From Chloroflexota bacterium (lineage in GTDB: Bacteria > Chloroflexota > Anaerolineae > Promineifilales > Promineifilaceae), in NCBI GenBank assembly GCA_020629055.1, contig JAHDEB010000033.1, positions 1 through 39,913 of the forward strand: a DNA stretch of 39,913 bases. The letters are read 5' to 3'. The notes under the pieces are model-generated. The model was not told the origin of the DNA. It made no database searches and worked only from the letters and a program-made list of their open reading frames with translations. Shown here one piece after another: positions 31,064 to 39,827 of this stretch (position 1 is the first letter of the stretch; every line of letters begins with the position of its first letter). The translations under genes and the position numbers were made by a program.

Positions 31064-33289
31064 CTATCCGGTCATTGATGCATTTAAAATGTGCAGGGTC
31101 AGCAAAATATATTCTAGCCGTTTGTGTCCAAATTCTTTCAGTAGGCTCGTACAGCGGTGCTTCATGTCATCTAAAACCGGGTCAATAATCCCTGCTGGAA
31201 GAGACTCGATCATTTCAACCAGCTTTTCTACCCCTTCAGCCATTTCATTTTCGGCAAAGTGGTTGGCGCTTTCGGCCGCAACTTCCCCAAATGCCGAGTC
31301 GTTGGTCAGCCTCTGAATACCCAAAATCGCTTGGGCAAAGCTTGTGCTGGGGTCGAAGCGCATTCCGCGCCATTGATTGGTGTAAAACATTTCGTCCCCA
31401 GTTAGTCGGGCAAGCGCCAGCCCAACTTCTCCGCGCTGCACTTCAGTGTGTAATTCGCGGAGAAGTTCAAACAAATCTGGTACCGCTTCAACACCGTTTA
31501 ACTTACCCAAAGCGAACGCATAGGCAACTTTTAAGGTTGGGGTTGGCTCTTGACGCATTTTTTCAAGCAATATCGGTGTACTTTCGACGTCTCCCAACAT
31601 GGCCAATGCGCGTGCGCAGTTCGCTTCCAGCAAATGGTAGCCGGAGTCTAAATATTTGCGCAGCGGTGTGATGGCGCGTGGGTCACCCAGACGGCCGAGG
31701 GCACGCGTAATCACAAAGCTAAGCTCTGAGGGGTCGTCTTCTAAAATGTCGAGCAGACTGTCAACAAGTTCCGGTTCTGGCGTCATGCGACTTATTGAAT
31801 TGATCGCTTGGTGGCGCACGTTAAAGCTGGGATCATGAAGCGCCTCGATTAACTCGTTGTGGCTAAACGGACTGCGAGCGTCTCCCATCCGTTCGGTTGT
31901 TTCCATGCGCCGCTCTTCACCCCCAGAAAAATTAAACTGAATCAGTGACTCGATGCCTCGAATCATGTTGCCGCGTAAAAACATGCCGGTAAAGCGGGTA
32001 AATGGGGTGTCGTCGCCGGGTGTGAGGCGGGAAATAATCAAAAACCCGATACCTACACAAACGAAGCTTAGGATAAATAGGGGGGTATAGGCGCTGAGCT
32101 GGAAGATCAAAAATTGCCCCGTTAATCCATTAAAGATACGCAGTAGCTGCCCGGCCAAAACCGGACCAATACCGCTGGCGATGCCCCACCATGCGAAAAA
32201 CAAGGTCATGTAGGCGGTTTTCCCAGCTTCTGGAGTGTTATTATAGATGTAGCGGGTCCAGCCGATTTGCCAAGCGAGGGTGGCAACGCCGGTGATAAAC
32301 GCGATTGAGATCGCCAAAGGAAAGCTAAGCCAATTATTGGCAGGTAGAGTGATCCATAGAACCGGTAGTAGCCACATAAAAGCGATGCCGGTTTGCATGA
32401 TCGGTTTGCTCCCATATCGATCGGCCGTCCAGCCCCACAAATATGAAGTTAGTAAAGCGCCAACATAGGTTCCAATGCTCAGGGCAACAACGCGCCCCTC
32501 AGAAAGCCCGATTTCCTTTTCCATATACAACGGAATAAAAGAAATGATCGAAACCCCACCGATAGAAACAAAGGCAACGCCGATCATGTAGTTGAAGAAC
32601 TCACGATCTTTGAAGACGAGCCAAAGTTCTTGCAGGTCTGAACTCTCATTGGCCGTTTGCATTTTCGGTTCACGTGGCACTTGGGTGTACATAAGAATAG
32701 ACAAATAGCCCAAAACAACCGCAATACCGAACAGAATAATAAATCGATTAAGTCCGCTTCCCCCTTCATCGATGATGTAAGCGGAAATGAGGCTGATAAA
32801 AATGCTCGCAAAGGTTGAAACCATGCCGCCTATCGCCCCAAATTTTCCCCGTATCGAATTGGGGATCACCATCTTATACCATGGGAAACTGGCCGTTTCG
32901 CTGACAGAACGGCACAACGCAAAGCCGGCAATTACCCCTGCAACATACAGAAAGGACATTTGTTGGCCAAACGTATTAATGATCCAAGGGGTTAGCAAAA
33001 TAAGGCCGATAAAGGTAATGCGGGCGGTACGGAATACCAAGAACGTCCGCTTGTAACCGAAGTTGATGACGAACTTCCCCATAAACGGGGAAAAAATGCC
33101 AAAGAACGGGACGAGCGATAGCATGATCCCGATTTGCGCGGAGTCTAACCCTAGTTCATCTAAGAAAAGTAGGAAGGCTGGGCCGGAAAGGGAGAAGAGA
33201 AAGAAGCTGACGTTTAACGCATCTCCTGTAATCATCCACGGCATTTTATTTATTTTTTCAACGTCTGTTAGGGTTGCTTTTGCGGCCAT
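31064..33289 (-). CDS. MFS transporter fused to a C-terminal HEAT-repeat domain
   Basis: A 741-aa protein, far longer than the usual 400-450 aa for the major facilitator superfamily. Residues about 15-440 form a 12-helix transporter (for example LFSLSGPAFLLFLDELGL, LSIGTYVGALLTSYLWGWTADRYG with the DRxG-type loop, FLIFQLSAYTPLFILSFVCV). After a hydrophilic linker, residues about 465-690 are HEAT/armadillo-like helical repeats: LIEALHDPSFNVRHQAINSISRM, LVDSLLDILEDD...ITRALGRLGDPRAITPLRKYLDSG, CARALAMLGDVESTPILLEKM, and VAYAFALGKLNGVEAVPDLFELL. The C-terminal domain would sit in the cytoplasm as a protein-binding platform. The junction is in one uninterrupted frame. The substrate is unknown. 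It has no nearby partner on the same strand except possibly the hydrolase upstream, which is separated by a terminator. Confidence 0.9.
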   Translation of the reverse strand: MAAKATLTDVEKINKMPWMITGDALNVSFFLFSLSGPAFLLFLDELGLDSAQIGIMLSLVPFFGIFSPFMGKFVINFGYKRTFLVFRTARITFIGLILLTPWIINTFGQQMSFLYVAGVIAGFALCRSVSETASFPWYKMVIPNSIRGKFGAIGGMVSTFASIFISLISAYIIDEGGSGLNRFIILFGIAVVLGYLSILMYTQVPREPKMQTANESSDLQELWLVFKDREFFNYMIGVAFVSIGGVSIISFIPLYMEKEIGLSEGRVVALSIGTYVGALLTSYLWGWTADRYGSKPIMQTGIAFMWLLPVLWITLPANNWLSFPLAISIAFITGVATLAWQIGWTRYIYNNTPEAGKTAYMTLFFAWWGIASGIGPVLAGQLLRIFNGLTGQFLIFQLSAYTPLFILSFVCVGIGFLIISRLTPGDDTPFTRFTGMFLRGNMIRGIESLIQFNFSGGEERRMETTERMGDARSPFSHNELIEALHDPSFNVRHQAINSISRMTPEPELVDSLLDILEDDPSELSFVITRALGRLGDPRAITPLRKYLDSGYHLLEANCARALAMLGDVESTPILLEKMRQEPTPTLKVAYAFALGKLNGVEAVPDLFELLRELHTEVQRGEVGLALARLTGDEMFYTNQWRGMRFDPSTSFAQAILGIQRLTNDSAFGEVAAESANHFAENEMAEGVEKLVEMIESLPAGIIDPVLDDMKHRCTSLLKEFGHKRLEYILLTLHILNASMTG

Positions 33290-33590
33290 AAGGCTGTCTC
33301 GCGTGTGTGTTGGATTTGTTGAACCTGGAAAGTTTGGGTTGGTCTTCAGCTAAAAAGGAAAACAAAAAGAAGTCGGTTCGATGACTACATTTATTGAGTT
33401 TCGGTTCCTTGAGGGGACGTAGGTTAAAAAAAGGCCGTCATCCAAAAAAATGGGTGACGGCCGTCAAAAATTTTCAAATGTTGAATGTTGCGGCCGACAC
33501 TCACTGTTCTGGGGCGACCATTTTGCAAATTCTACAGTTTTTCAACAAAAAAGGGAATGAATCAGGAGAATCGTCTCATGTTGCTTGAGC
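33290..33590. other. Intergenic region with a terminator
   Basis: About 300 bp between the MFS-HEAT start and the hydrolase stop. It contains the terminator hairpin 33424-33462. No convincing small gene was found, although a plus-strand frame of about 64 codons exists at 33394-33588 without a ribosome binding site. Confidence 0.55.
33424..33462 (-). terminator. Rho-independent terminator after the hydrolase gene
   Basis: ggccgtcatcc (33433-33443) pairs with gggtgacggcc (33452-33462), one G-T pair, with an A7 loop. On the minus strand it is followed by a T run (about 33432-33426). On the plus strand A/T-rich sequence also follows, so it may act in both directions. It ends the unit fni, polyprenyl synthase, hydrolase. 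Confidence 0.85.
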
Positions 33591-34343
33591 TTAGGGGGTG
33601 TCTGCCACGGTTGAAATGAGTTCCAGCGTGTAACCGGCCGTCAACTGAATTTGCTCCGTCAGTAAGATTTCGGCCGGACGGTCACCCGATTGAGTGCCAT
33701 AATCCCCAAACTGGGCATGGTTGCCCCCTTCAATCTCTGCAAAATTTGTGTCAGATGGGAGCCGTGCGGCCGATTCTTTGATCTCTGCGGGTAAAGCTAG
33801 CCCATCGTTAGAGCCAAAAACTGAAACCGCTTTGACCTCATGGCCGGATAGGTCCGCCCCATCTGCAGGGAATGATGCCCAAAGCACCAGTCCATCGATC
33901 TCATCGTCATGGGCTAACGCATATTGGGCCGCCATTGCACCCCCGAGCGAATGCCCACCAATGACCCAATCGGTTATCTCAGGATGGGCGGCGATAATCT
34001 CTTCGGCCGCATTGAGGTTAAATACGGCTAAGTTAAGCGGCATTTTGGGTGCAAAAACAGGGTGCCCTGCTTCCGCGATCGGCCTTAGATGTGCTGCGTA
34101 AGCTTCTGGTATGACCAGCCCCCCAGAATAGAAAATGAAACCGGTGCTGCTTGGGTAAGCGGGTTGCATCGAAAAACCGTCATCCACCGTTACTGTAACC
34201 GCATCATCACTGACCAATGCCGCTTGAGCCAGCACCTCCGCTTTTTGGGCCCCAAATGTGGCCCATGCCCAAAAGCCTGCAGCGGACAAAAGGATGAGCG
34301 TGATTAAGAGCGTGACACTGCGTTTTAGCGTTTTCATTTTCAT
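33591..34343 (-). CDS. Membrane-anchored or secreted alpha/beta hydrolase
   Basis: A 250-aa alpha/beta hydrolase. The N-terminus (KRSVTLLITLILLSAAGFWAWA) is a signal anchor, placing the enzyme outside the membrane. The catalytic triad is visible: nucleophile Ser132 in GGHSLGG, Asp180 in FGSNDGLA and His209 in EGGNHAQFGDYG. The GLVIPEAYAAHLRPIAEAGHPVFAPKMPLNLAVF segment before the nucleophile and the GGNHxxFG end match the small abhydrolase_5-type proteins. The substrate is unknown (ester, lipid or peptide). It is 14 bp downstream of the polyprenyl synthase stop on the same strand and ends with a terminator, so it is probably the last gene of the isoprenoid unit. No metabolic link is evident. 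Confidence 0.88.
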   Translation of the reverse strand: MKMKTLKRSVTLLITLILLSAAGFWAWATFGAQKAEVLAQAALVSDDAVTVTVDDGFSMQPAYPSSTGFIFYSGGLVIPEAYAAHLRPIAEAGHPVFAPKMPLNLAVFNLNAAEEIIAAHPEITDWVIGGHSLGGAMAAQYALAHDDEIDGLVLWASFPADGADLSGHEVKAVSVFGSNDGLALPAEIKESAARLPSDTNFAEIEGGNHAQFGDYGTQSGDRPAEILLTEQIQLTAGYTLELISTVADTP

Positions 34344-34357
34344 ATGGTGGGGTGGGT

Positions 34358-35383
34358 TTAACTTTTTCGCCCTAATAGCAGATGGGTTAGTTCGTGTAAA
34401 GCGGCCCCTGCATCCCCTTGTGGTTCGGCCGATTCTAAATGGCTGAGTGCCAGGTTCGAGTAATCGGCCGCCCGTTTGTTGGCATATTCTTCAGCCCCAC
34501 ATGCATCCAAAAGCTCTACAACTTCGGGAACAAACTCTGTTTCAGGAATCGAAGTATCAAAATAGATGCTGGCTAATTTCGGGCTATGCTCAAGCCCGAA
34601 TAAGATCGGCAACGTTTTCTTTCGTGTAGAGATATCAGTCGTGGCAGATTTCCCGATGGTGGCTTCGTCTCCCCAGATGCCTAAGATATCGTCTAAAACT
34701 TGAAAAGCGAGCCCTAGATTGAGGCCAAACTGATGGTAGTCTTTGCTTGTTTCGGCCGGTTTTTGGGCGATGATCGAGCCAAGCTCAGCACATAGGCTGA
34801 TGAGAACGGAGGTTTTGCCGGTAATCATCGCCACGTATTCGTCCACGTTAACATCTTGGCGGGTTTCAAACGACATGTCCGCATCTTGCCCTTGGGTTAA
34901 CTTTAGACAGGTGTCATCGAAGCGGCGAAAAGCCTGAACGATTGTTTTGGCCGGAACCCCACGATCTTCTAAACGGCCGAGTGCGATCCTAGCGGCCGCG
35001 AACATCCCATCCCCTGCATTGATCGCCAAAGGAACACCGTGAGTGGTCCAGAGGGTTTTGCGCCCACGCCGGGTGGGGGAGTTATCTTCGATGTCGTCAT
35101 GAATGAGCGAGAAATTATGGGTTAGCTCGATGGCGGATGCGGCCGGTATCGCTTGGGTCCAATCTCCACCAGCCGCTTGGCAGCAAAGCATTGTTAGCAG
35201 CGGCCGAATCTGTTTACCCGCCGGGGCGTTATCCGGCTGCTGATTTTCATTTAACCAGCCCATGTGATATTGCATCATCCCATGCAGCTGATCGATGGGG
35301 GGATAAACATCGGCTTGTAGGACTTCTTTCATGTCAGCGACAAGGGCCGCTTGCATCGGTTTGGTGATTTTAGAATAGCTCAT
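34358..35383 (-). CDS. Trans-polyprenyl diphosphate synthase, geranylgeranyl-type
   Basis: A 341-aa class I prenyl elongase joining isopentenyl diphosphate to allylic diphosphates. The first Asp-rich motif is D96-D97-I-E-D100 (FSLIHDDIED, followed by NSPTRRGRKTLW), the second D231-D232 to D239 (LAFQVLDDILGIWGD). The residue five before the first motif is Phe91, which in characterised enzymes limits chain length to about C20 (type I GGPP synthases), so GGPP is the best guess; this product is inference. GKQIRPLLTM fits the conserved GKxxRP box. It is 57 bp from fni on the same strand, so both C5 isomerisation and elongation are made together. Products may serve quinones, carotenoids or lipids. 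Confidence 0.92.
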   Translation of the reverse strand: MSYSKITKPMQAALVADMKEVLQADVYPPIDQLHGMMQYHMGWLNENQQPDNAPAGKQIRPLLTMLCCQAAGGDWTQAIPAASAIELTHNFSLIHDDIEDNSPTRRGRKTLWTTHGVPLAINAGDGMFAAARIALGRLEDRGVPAKTIVQAFRRFDDTCLKLTQGQDADMSFETRQDVNVDEYVAMITGKTSVLISLCAELGSIIAQKPAETSKDYHQFGLNLGLAFQVLDDILGIWGDEATIGKSATTDISTRKKTLPILFGLEHSPKLASIYFDTSIPETEFVPEVVELLDACGAEEYANKRAADYSNLALSHLESAEPQGDAGAALHELTHLLLGRKS

Positions 35384-35440
35384 CTTTTAAAAAGGTAGAA
35401 GGGGAAGGATTAAGAGTAAAAGTGTAGGAGTACCCGCTGG

Positions 35441-36496
35441 TTAAAACTCGGTGTGCAATTGGGTCTGTGACAGGGCGTTTAAATCGGCCGCACCGGCACA
35501 AAACATGGAAATTTTTAATTCTTCGGTGATGACATCTGCCAACTCGACGGTGGCTTGAACGCCACCCTGAACGGCAACTTTTAGGAATTCGCCCGCCAGC
35601 CCAACTAAATTCGCACCCAGTGCGATGCATTTAGCGACTTCGATGCCGTTTTTAATGCCGCCGCTTGCAAATACGGGCAATTCGGCCGACACGCTGCGAC
35701 AGTAGCGAATTGAATGGGCGGTGGGAATCCCCCAATCACGGAAGGAGGCGGCGATTCTTCGGTCACGCCAGTTGTCAGCCCGGTACATTTCAACCTGACT
35801 CCAAGAGGTGCCACCTGCACCGGCAACGTCGATGGCTGAGACGCCGATATCGACCAAGCGGCGAGCAACATCGGCCGAAATGCCCCAGCCAACTTCTTTG
35901 GCGATGATGGGAACCGGCAATGCTTTAGCTAGCGTTTCGATATGATTATAAATGCCCGACCAATTTCGATCCCCTTCCGGCTGTACCGCTTCTTGTAACG
36001 GGTTTAAATGCAGGATCAATGCATCTGCCTCGCACATATCAATCGCTTTTTGCATTTCGGTAGCGCCATACCCAAGGTTGAGCTGGGCTGCACCTACATT
36101 GGCAAAAATCGGTACGTCTGGGGCGTAATCCCTGATCCAATAGCTTTCAGCCAGCTTTTCATCTTCGATCGCTGCCCGCTGTGACCCTAGGCCGATCGCC
36201 ATGCCGGCCGCTTGTGCCGCTTCTGCCAATGTTCGATTGATGTTTGTGGCGCGGCCGGTGCCGCCCGTCATCGATGAGATCAGCAATGGGGTTTTTAGGG
36301 TACGGCCGAATAGCACACTGTCCGTTTGAATCTGATCTAGATCCAGCTCCGGCAGCGATTGGTGCATGAAGAAATATTTTTCTAAGCCGGTGGTTAAGTG
36401 ACCAAAAGAGACATCTTCTTCGAGGTTGATGCGAATATGGTCCGCTTTGCGTTGATCGGTGATGGCTGAATCGGTAGGGGGGTTCTCAGGGGTCAT
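35441..36496 (-). CDS. fni: Type II isopentenyl-diphosphate delta-isomerase
   Basis: An FMN- and NAD(P)H-dependent TIM-barrel enzyme interconverting IPP and DMAPP, 351 aa. Markers are [17 protein letters not shown] near the N-terminus, FLISSMTGG-type sequence ([15 protein letters not shown]), [43 protein letters not shown] (substrate and Mg region), [29 protein letters not shown] and [27 protein letters not shown] (FMN phosphate binding). It starts with ATG 36496 without a clear Shine-Dalgarno sequence. The upstream 295-bp region also serves the plus-strand operon starting at 36792. It heads the unit with the polyprenyl synthase and hydrolase. Confidence 0.95.
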   Translation of the reverse strand: MTPENPPTDSAITDQRKADHIRINLEEDVSFGHLTTGLEKYFFMHQSLPELDLDQIQTDSVLFGRTLKTPLLISSMTGGTGRATNINRTLAEAAQAAGMAIGLGSQRAAIEDEKLAESYWIRDYAPDVPIFANVGAAQLNLGYGATEMQKAIDMCEADALILHLNPLQEAVQPEGDRNWSGIYNHIETLAKALPVPIIAKEVGWGISADVARRLVDIGVSAIDVAGAGGTSWSQVEMYRADNWRDRRIAASFRDWGIPTAHSIRYCRSVSAELPVFASGGIKNGIEVAKCIALGANLVGLAGEFLKVAVQGGVQATVELADVITEELKISMFCAGAADLNALSQTQLHTEF

Positions 36497-36791
36497 ATAT
36501 TTGAAATTAGGTCATTATTCAGCAGTTTGGTCCAGTTTGACAAAAGGATTTCTGCCCTGCGGAAAGATACGCTAAAAACCGGGCCAATCTGGCGAAAATA
36601 GTTAGGGGGGCTGAATAATCATTGAAATTATACCTTTGGGGGGACCAATGGTGAAAAATCTTGGGTATTGCATACAAACGTTTTGGACAGACAGCCCAAA
36701 TTCGCTTTAAGGCTGTCTGATTTGCATGATTCTGCTAGACCTATCAACAAAACCTTGCACCTATTTATGATGGCGATGATAATCCAGCCCC
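36497..36791. other. Divergent intergenic region with a hairpin
   Basis: 295 bp between fni and the DapA-family gene. It contains cagacagcc (36688-36696) pairing perfectly with ggctgtctg (36711-36719) around a 14-nt loop. No T run follows, so it is more likely a regulatory hairpin or operator than a terminator. No consensus promoter pair convinced me. Confidence 0.45.
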
Positions 36792-37697
36792 ATGAACAAC
36801 GAACAAATTACCGACTTGAAAAATCGGCTTTCATATGGCATTTCACCCGCCTTGGCGACCCCGCTAAGCGGATATGAAGTAAAAACAGATGTGGCGGTGG
36901 ATCTAGCCACTTGGCTGATTGAAAAAGGGTCAAAGGGTCTGTTTATCGGTGGCACGACGGGTGAAGGGATTACCTTAGACCATGATCAGCGTAAACGGCT
37001 ACATGCGGCCGCAATTCCCGCATGTAAACAGGCTGGGGGTGTGGCGATGGTGCATGCGGGGACCAACACTCTTCGGGATACCTTAGATTTAACCACCCAC
37101 GCGGCCGAAAATGGGGCAGACATCGTGTCGATTTTGCCAGGCTATTTTTACGGATTGGCCGATGATGCGATCTTTGACTATGTTGCTGCCGTGGCAAGTG
37201 CCATCCCTGAAACCGGGCTGATGTTTTATGACATCCCCCACATGGCGATTAATGGGGCATCGCCTGCGTTGACCAAACGGATGTGTTCTGAAATCCCCAA
37301 TTTTGTGGGGATAAAATGTAGCCAGGGGAATGCTGCAAATGTTGCTTCTCTGATCGAAGCGTTAGACGGCGTGCGATTTATTTTAACCGGGAATGAAAAG
37401 CTCGCTTCTGGACTTCAGATGCTGGGTGCGGCCGGCATGATTACCGGCTTGTCCACCGCCATCCCTGAACCATTTATAGACTTAGGCGCAGCGATCAAAG
37501 CTGGCGATGTGGCCGCAGCCCAAAAAGCCCAACGGCAAATCAATCGTATTTTGGCGCTGACCCCAGATGGCAAGCGAATCGCGTTTATCAAGAAAATCGC
37601 CACAGAACGTGGATTTCCCGTTGGTGATCCGCTACCGCCTCGGCCGTCAACCGACCAGACCTTCTGGGCTCGGGCGCAGCTGATTCTAGGGCAATAG
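36792..37697 (+). CDS. DapA/NanA-family aldolase (dihydrodipicolinate synthase-like)
   Basis: A 301-aa (beta/alpha)8 lyase/synthase that forms a Schiff base with a pyruvate-type substrate. GGTTGEG at 53-59 is the carboxylate-binding GxxGE motif, Tyr146 is in MFYDIPHMAING, and the Schiff-base Lys175 is in FVGIKCSQGN. The C-terminus is more divergent than true DapA, and no lysine-pathway genes are near, so a sugar-acid or sialic-acid-type lyase is as likely as dihydrodipicolinate synthase. It heads a tight operon; the next gene begins 2 bp after its stop. The ATG at 36792 has no strong ribosome binding site (upstream ...atccagcccc). Product assignment is family level only. Confidence 0.9.
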   Translation: MNNEQITDLKNRLSYGISPALATPLSGYEVKTDVAVDLATWLIEKGSKGLFIGGTTGEGITLDHDQRKRLHAAAIPACKQAGGVAMVHAGTNTLRDTLDLTTHAAENGADIVSILPGYFYGLADDAIFDYVAAVASAIPETGLMFYDIPHMAINGASPALTKRMCSEIPNFVGIKCSQGNAANVASLIEALDGVRFILTGNEKLASGLQMLGAAGMITGLSTAIPEPFIDLGAAIKAGDVAAAQKAQRQINRILALTPDGKRIAFIKKIATERGFPVGDPLPPRPSTDQTFWARAQLILGQ

Positions 37698-37699
37698 CA

Positions 37700-38146
37700 T
37701 TGGCCATCGACCCCATGCAAGAACATTATCGGGCTTTGGAGCGCATGTATGCTCGGGCGCCGATCAATGAATTTTACCCTCCGGAGATTTCTGTCTCCCA
37801 TGGACGCGCGTCGGTGAGCCTGCAAGTTAGACCGGCTTATTTTCACACGCTGAATGCGATGCATGGATCGGTCTACTTTAAGCTGTTAGATGACAGCGCT
37901 GCGTTTGCTGCGCTATCTCTTTCAGACGTTCAGGCGATGGTGACCGCCAAGTTTACGATTAGCTTTAGGGCGCCGGTCAGCGATGGCAAAATTACCGCCA
38001 CGGCCGAAGTCGTTCATGTGGACGGCCGGAAGGTATTTGTGGAAGCGACGTTAAACGATGAGGAAGGGAATGAGATCGCCAGTGGCGAAGGCTTGTTTCT
38101 GCCCGCAAAACTGTTGCTGGCAGACGTCGGAGCATATCAGCGATGA
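37700..38146 (+). CDS. PaaI-like hotdog-fold thioesterase
   Basis: A 148-aa hotdog protein hydrolysing acyl-CoA thioesters, probably as a tetramer. The core helix LNAMHGSVYFKLLDDSAAFA corresponds to the HGxxxxxxLDxAxxxA element, followed by MVTAKFTISFRAPVSDGKITATAEVVHVDGRKVFVEATLND, the typical strand series. I chose the TTG at 37700, two bases after the preceding stop, because TAGGG lies 8 nt upstream of it; ATG 37715 is in frame and would give 143 aa. The stop overlaps the next gene's start by 4 bp (ATGA). The substrate is unknown; co-transcription with an aldolase and a phosphatase suggests a small catabolic or repair unit. Confidence 0.88.
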   Translation: MAIDPMQEHYRALERMYARAPINEFYPPEISVSHGRASVSLQVRPAYFHTLNAMHGSVYFKLLDDSAAFAALSLSDVQAMVTAKFTISFRAPVSDGKITATAEVVHVDGRKVFVEATLNDEEGNEIASGEGLFLPAKLLLADVGAYQR

Positions 38147-38826
38147 AAGTTGTTCTATTTGATATCGATGGCACGTTGCTGCATAGCAACGGATTTAGTA
38201 AAGATGCGTTTTTTTCCGCCCTTTCAGAGACGTTTGATGTTGATTTTAATCCCGGAAATATCCCGTGGGGCTGGTTGACAGACAAAGGGATTGCCGAGTA
38301 CGGGTTGAAGCAAATCGGTATTGAACAAAGGGTGATTGACGAGAAGCTGCCCCAAGCGTTTGAACTTTTAGGGGAAAAATGGGCAACCCAGGCTTCTGCT
38401 GAAGACTTAATTGTGTACCCAGATGCCACTTGGCTACTCGATGAATTGTCCCACTCGGCCGATTATGAGTTGGCGGTGTTAACGGCCAACTGTCAGCAGG
38501 GTGCAGAGCACAAGCTGCGTTTGTCTGGGCTGGATCGGTATTTTAATTTTTTGGTAACAGGTAGTGATATACCTCAGCGGAACGATTTGCCAGAAGTTGC
38601 CCTAGAAAAAGCACAGCATGCCTTTGGCAAACCCTTTTCCGGTGCGGATTTTATCGTCATTGGGGACACACCGGCCGATGTGTCGTGTGCAAAAACTTGG
38701 GGGATGCAGGCGGTGGCGGTGGCTACCGGCCGATATTCTGTGGAAGAGTTAGAGAAATGCCCGGCCGATCTGGTTTTGGAGTCGCTGCAGCCGACAGATG
38801 CCTTGTATAATCTGATTTATGGGTGA
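38143..38826 (+). CDS. HAD-superfamily phosphatase (phosphoglycolate-phosphatase-like)
   Basis: A 227-aa haloacid-dehalogenase hydrolase with cap type I. Motif I is D7-x-D9-GT (VLFDIDGTLL), motif II the Thr in ELAVLTANCQ, and motif III/IV is Lys in VALEKAQHAF with VIGDTPADVSCAKTWG. The overall form resembles phosphoglycolate phosphatase or beta-phosphoglucomutase-type proteins. A phosphoglycolate phosphatase would yield glycolate, the substrate of the glc genes elsewhere in the window, but that link is speculative. The ATG overlaps the preceding stop by 4 bp. Its 3' end overlaps the convergent gene at 38817 by 10 bp. Confidence 0.88.
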   Translation: MKVVLFDIDGTLLHSNGFSKDAFFSALSETFDVDFNPGNIPWGWLTDKGIAEYGLKQIGIEQRVIDEKLPQAFELLGEKWATQASAEDLIVYPDATWLLDELSHSADYELAVLTANCQQGAEHKLRLSGLDRYFNFLVTGSDIPQRNDLPEVALEKAQHAFGKPFSGADFIVIGDTPADVSCAKTWGMQAVAVATGRYSVEELEKCPADLVLESLQPTDALYNLIYG

Positions 38827-39779
38827 TCTAGTTTTTGAATGCGGGGATCTGTTTGCCTTAACGCGGTTTTCATCAATTGTTCGATCTCTTCTTGGGGTAA
38901 TGTTGAAAAAGATTGAATATGGTAGTTTGAAACGATAAAGTCGTAGTGGACAACGACCCAACAACGGGTGCTGAAGGTGTCAGCTGTAACCGGTAAAACG
39001 TTACATCCAGAGGCGGTTGAATTTCCAACATTTGGGAGTGAAAGGGCAAAATCAGCTTCGTAGTCATCATATTTTCGAATGGCGTCTGACTGTATTAACT
39101 CGCTTCTTTTTTCGATCTGATGAGAGACAGTCTTAAGATAGGACGATATGTAGTGGCGAACTTCAAATTCATTCTTTTCATCTATAGACGAATAGCTGCC
39201 TTGCCAACGGCAATGATCTTTTAGGTCTTTTTCTTGTAAAAGGGCTGACTTTAATCCCCTAAATTCGATGGCTGTTTTAAGTGTGTTTTTGATTCCAGAA
39301 ACCCGACATACCCCCATTTTATGCGAAAGCGTGTCGGTGATGTAAACCATCCCGACTATCAGCCCGATGCCTAAAATAAAAGTTGCGAAAAAAGGGGGCC
39401 AGCGCATCTGGAAGGGGGTACCGAGAGGTGCCGCTTCGTATCGTTTGACGGTTAGGTGAATAAATGCCAAGCCTAAAAACCCACCCCCATAGAGCAATAC
39501 AACATTGAGAATGTCATAAAATCGTGACTTGATGGAGATGTCGGTTATTTCAGACTGGAGAAAGAAGTAAAGTAAAAAGGCGATTAGTGGCCCAAATATG
39601 CCTATGCGGATCATCCGTCTTGTTTCACCAACACGCCAAAATTGGATGAATAGGTAGATCGATGCGCCTGCAATCGCAGTGGGAAAGCCTAAAATAATCC
39701 CGATCGCCAAAGTCGTTAATCCAACTTCTCTGGTGAGTGGAAGCTGTCTCGTCTCTTCGTTCGGATGTAATGCACTCAT
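38817..39779 (-). CDS. Unknown membrane protein with C-terminal soluble domain
   Basis: A 320-aa protein I do not recognise. Four hydrophobic segments lie at about residues 22-45 (TLAIGIILGFPTAIAGASIYLF), 58-76 (IGIFGPLIAFLLYFFLQ), 92-110 (VVLLYGGGFLGLAFIHL) and 130-150 (FFATFILGIGLIVGMVYIT). The rest (about 155-320) is hydrophilic, with four cysteines (CRVSG, DHCRWQ, ASGCNV, TRCWVV) that could form disulfides outside the membrane. A GGAG motif precedes the ATG 39779 by about 7 nt. It is preceded by the probable glgC on the same strand, 48 bp away. No CGGCCG occurs in it, unlike most of the window. Confidence 0.75.
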   Translation of the reverse strand: MSALHPNEETRQLPLTREVGLTTLAIGIILGFPTAIAGASIYLFIQFWRVGETRRMIRIGIFGPLIAFLLYFFLQSEITDISIKSRFYDILNVVLLYGGGFLGLAFIHLTVKRYEAAPLGTPFQMRWPPFFATFILGIGLIVGMVYITDTLSHKMGVCRVSGIKNTLKTAIEFRGLKSALLQEKDLKDHCRWQGSYSSIDEKNEFEVRHYISSYLKTVSHQIEKRSELIQSDAIRKYDDYEADFALSLPNVGNSTASGCNVLPVTADTFSTRCWVVVHYDFIVSNYHIQSFSTLPQEEIEQLMKTALRQTDPRIQKLDHP

Positions 39780-39827
39780 GGATAGCTCCGCCTAATACTT
39801 AGGATGCCCCTTTAAAATGCTTTGCCT

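Noticed and set aside
33394-33588. 64-codon plus-strand frame in the MFS-hydrolase spacer
   Set aside because: It spans the terminator hairpin 33433-33462 and has no ribosome binding site.
36792-37697. Specific call as dihydrodipicolinate synthase (dapA)
   Set aside because: Schiff-base Lys and GGTTGEG are common to the whole family and no lysine-pathway gene is adjacent.
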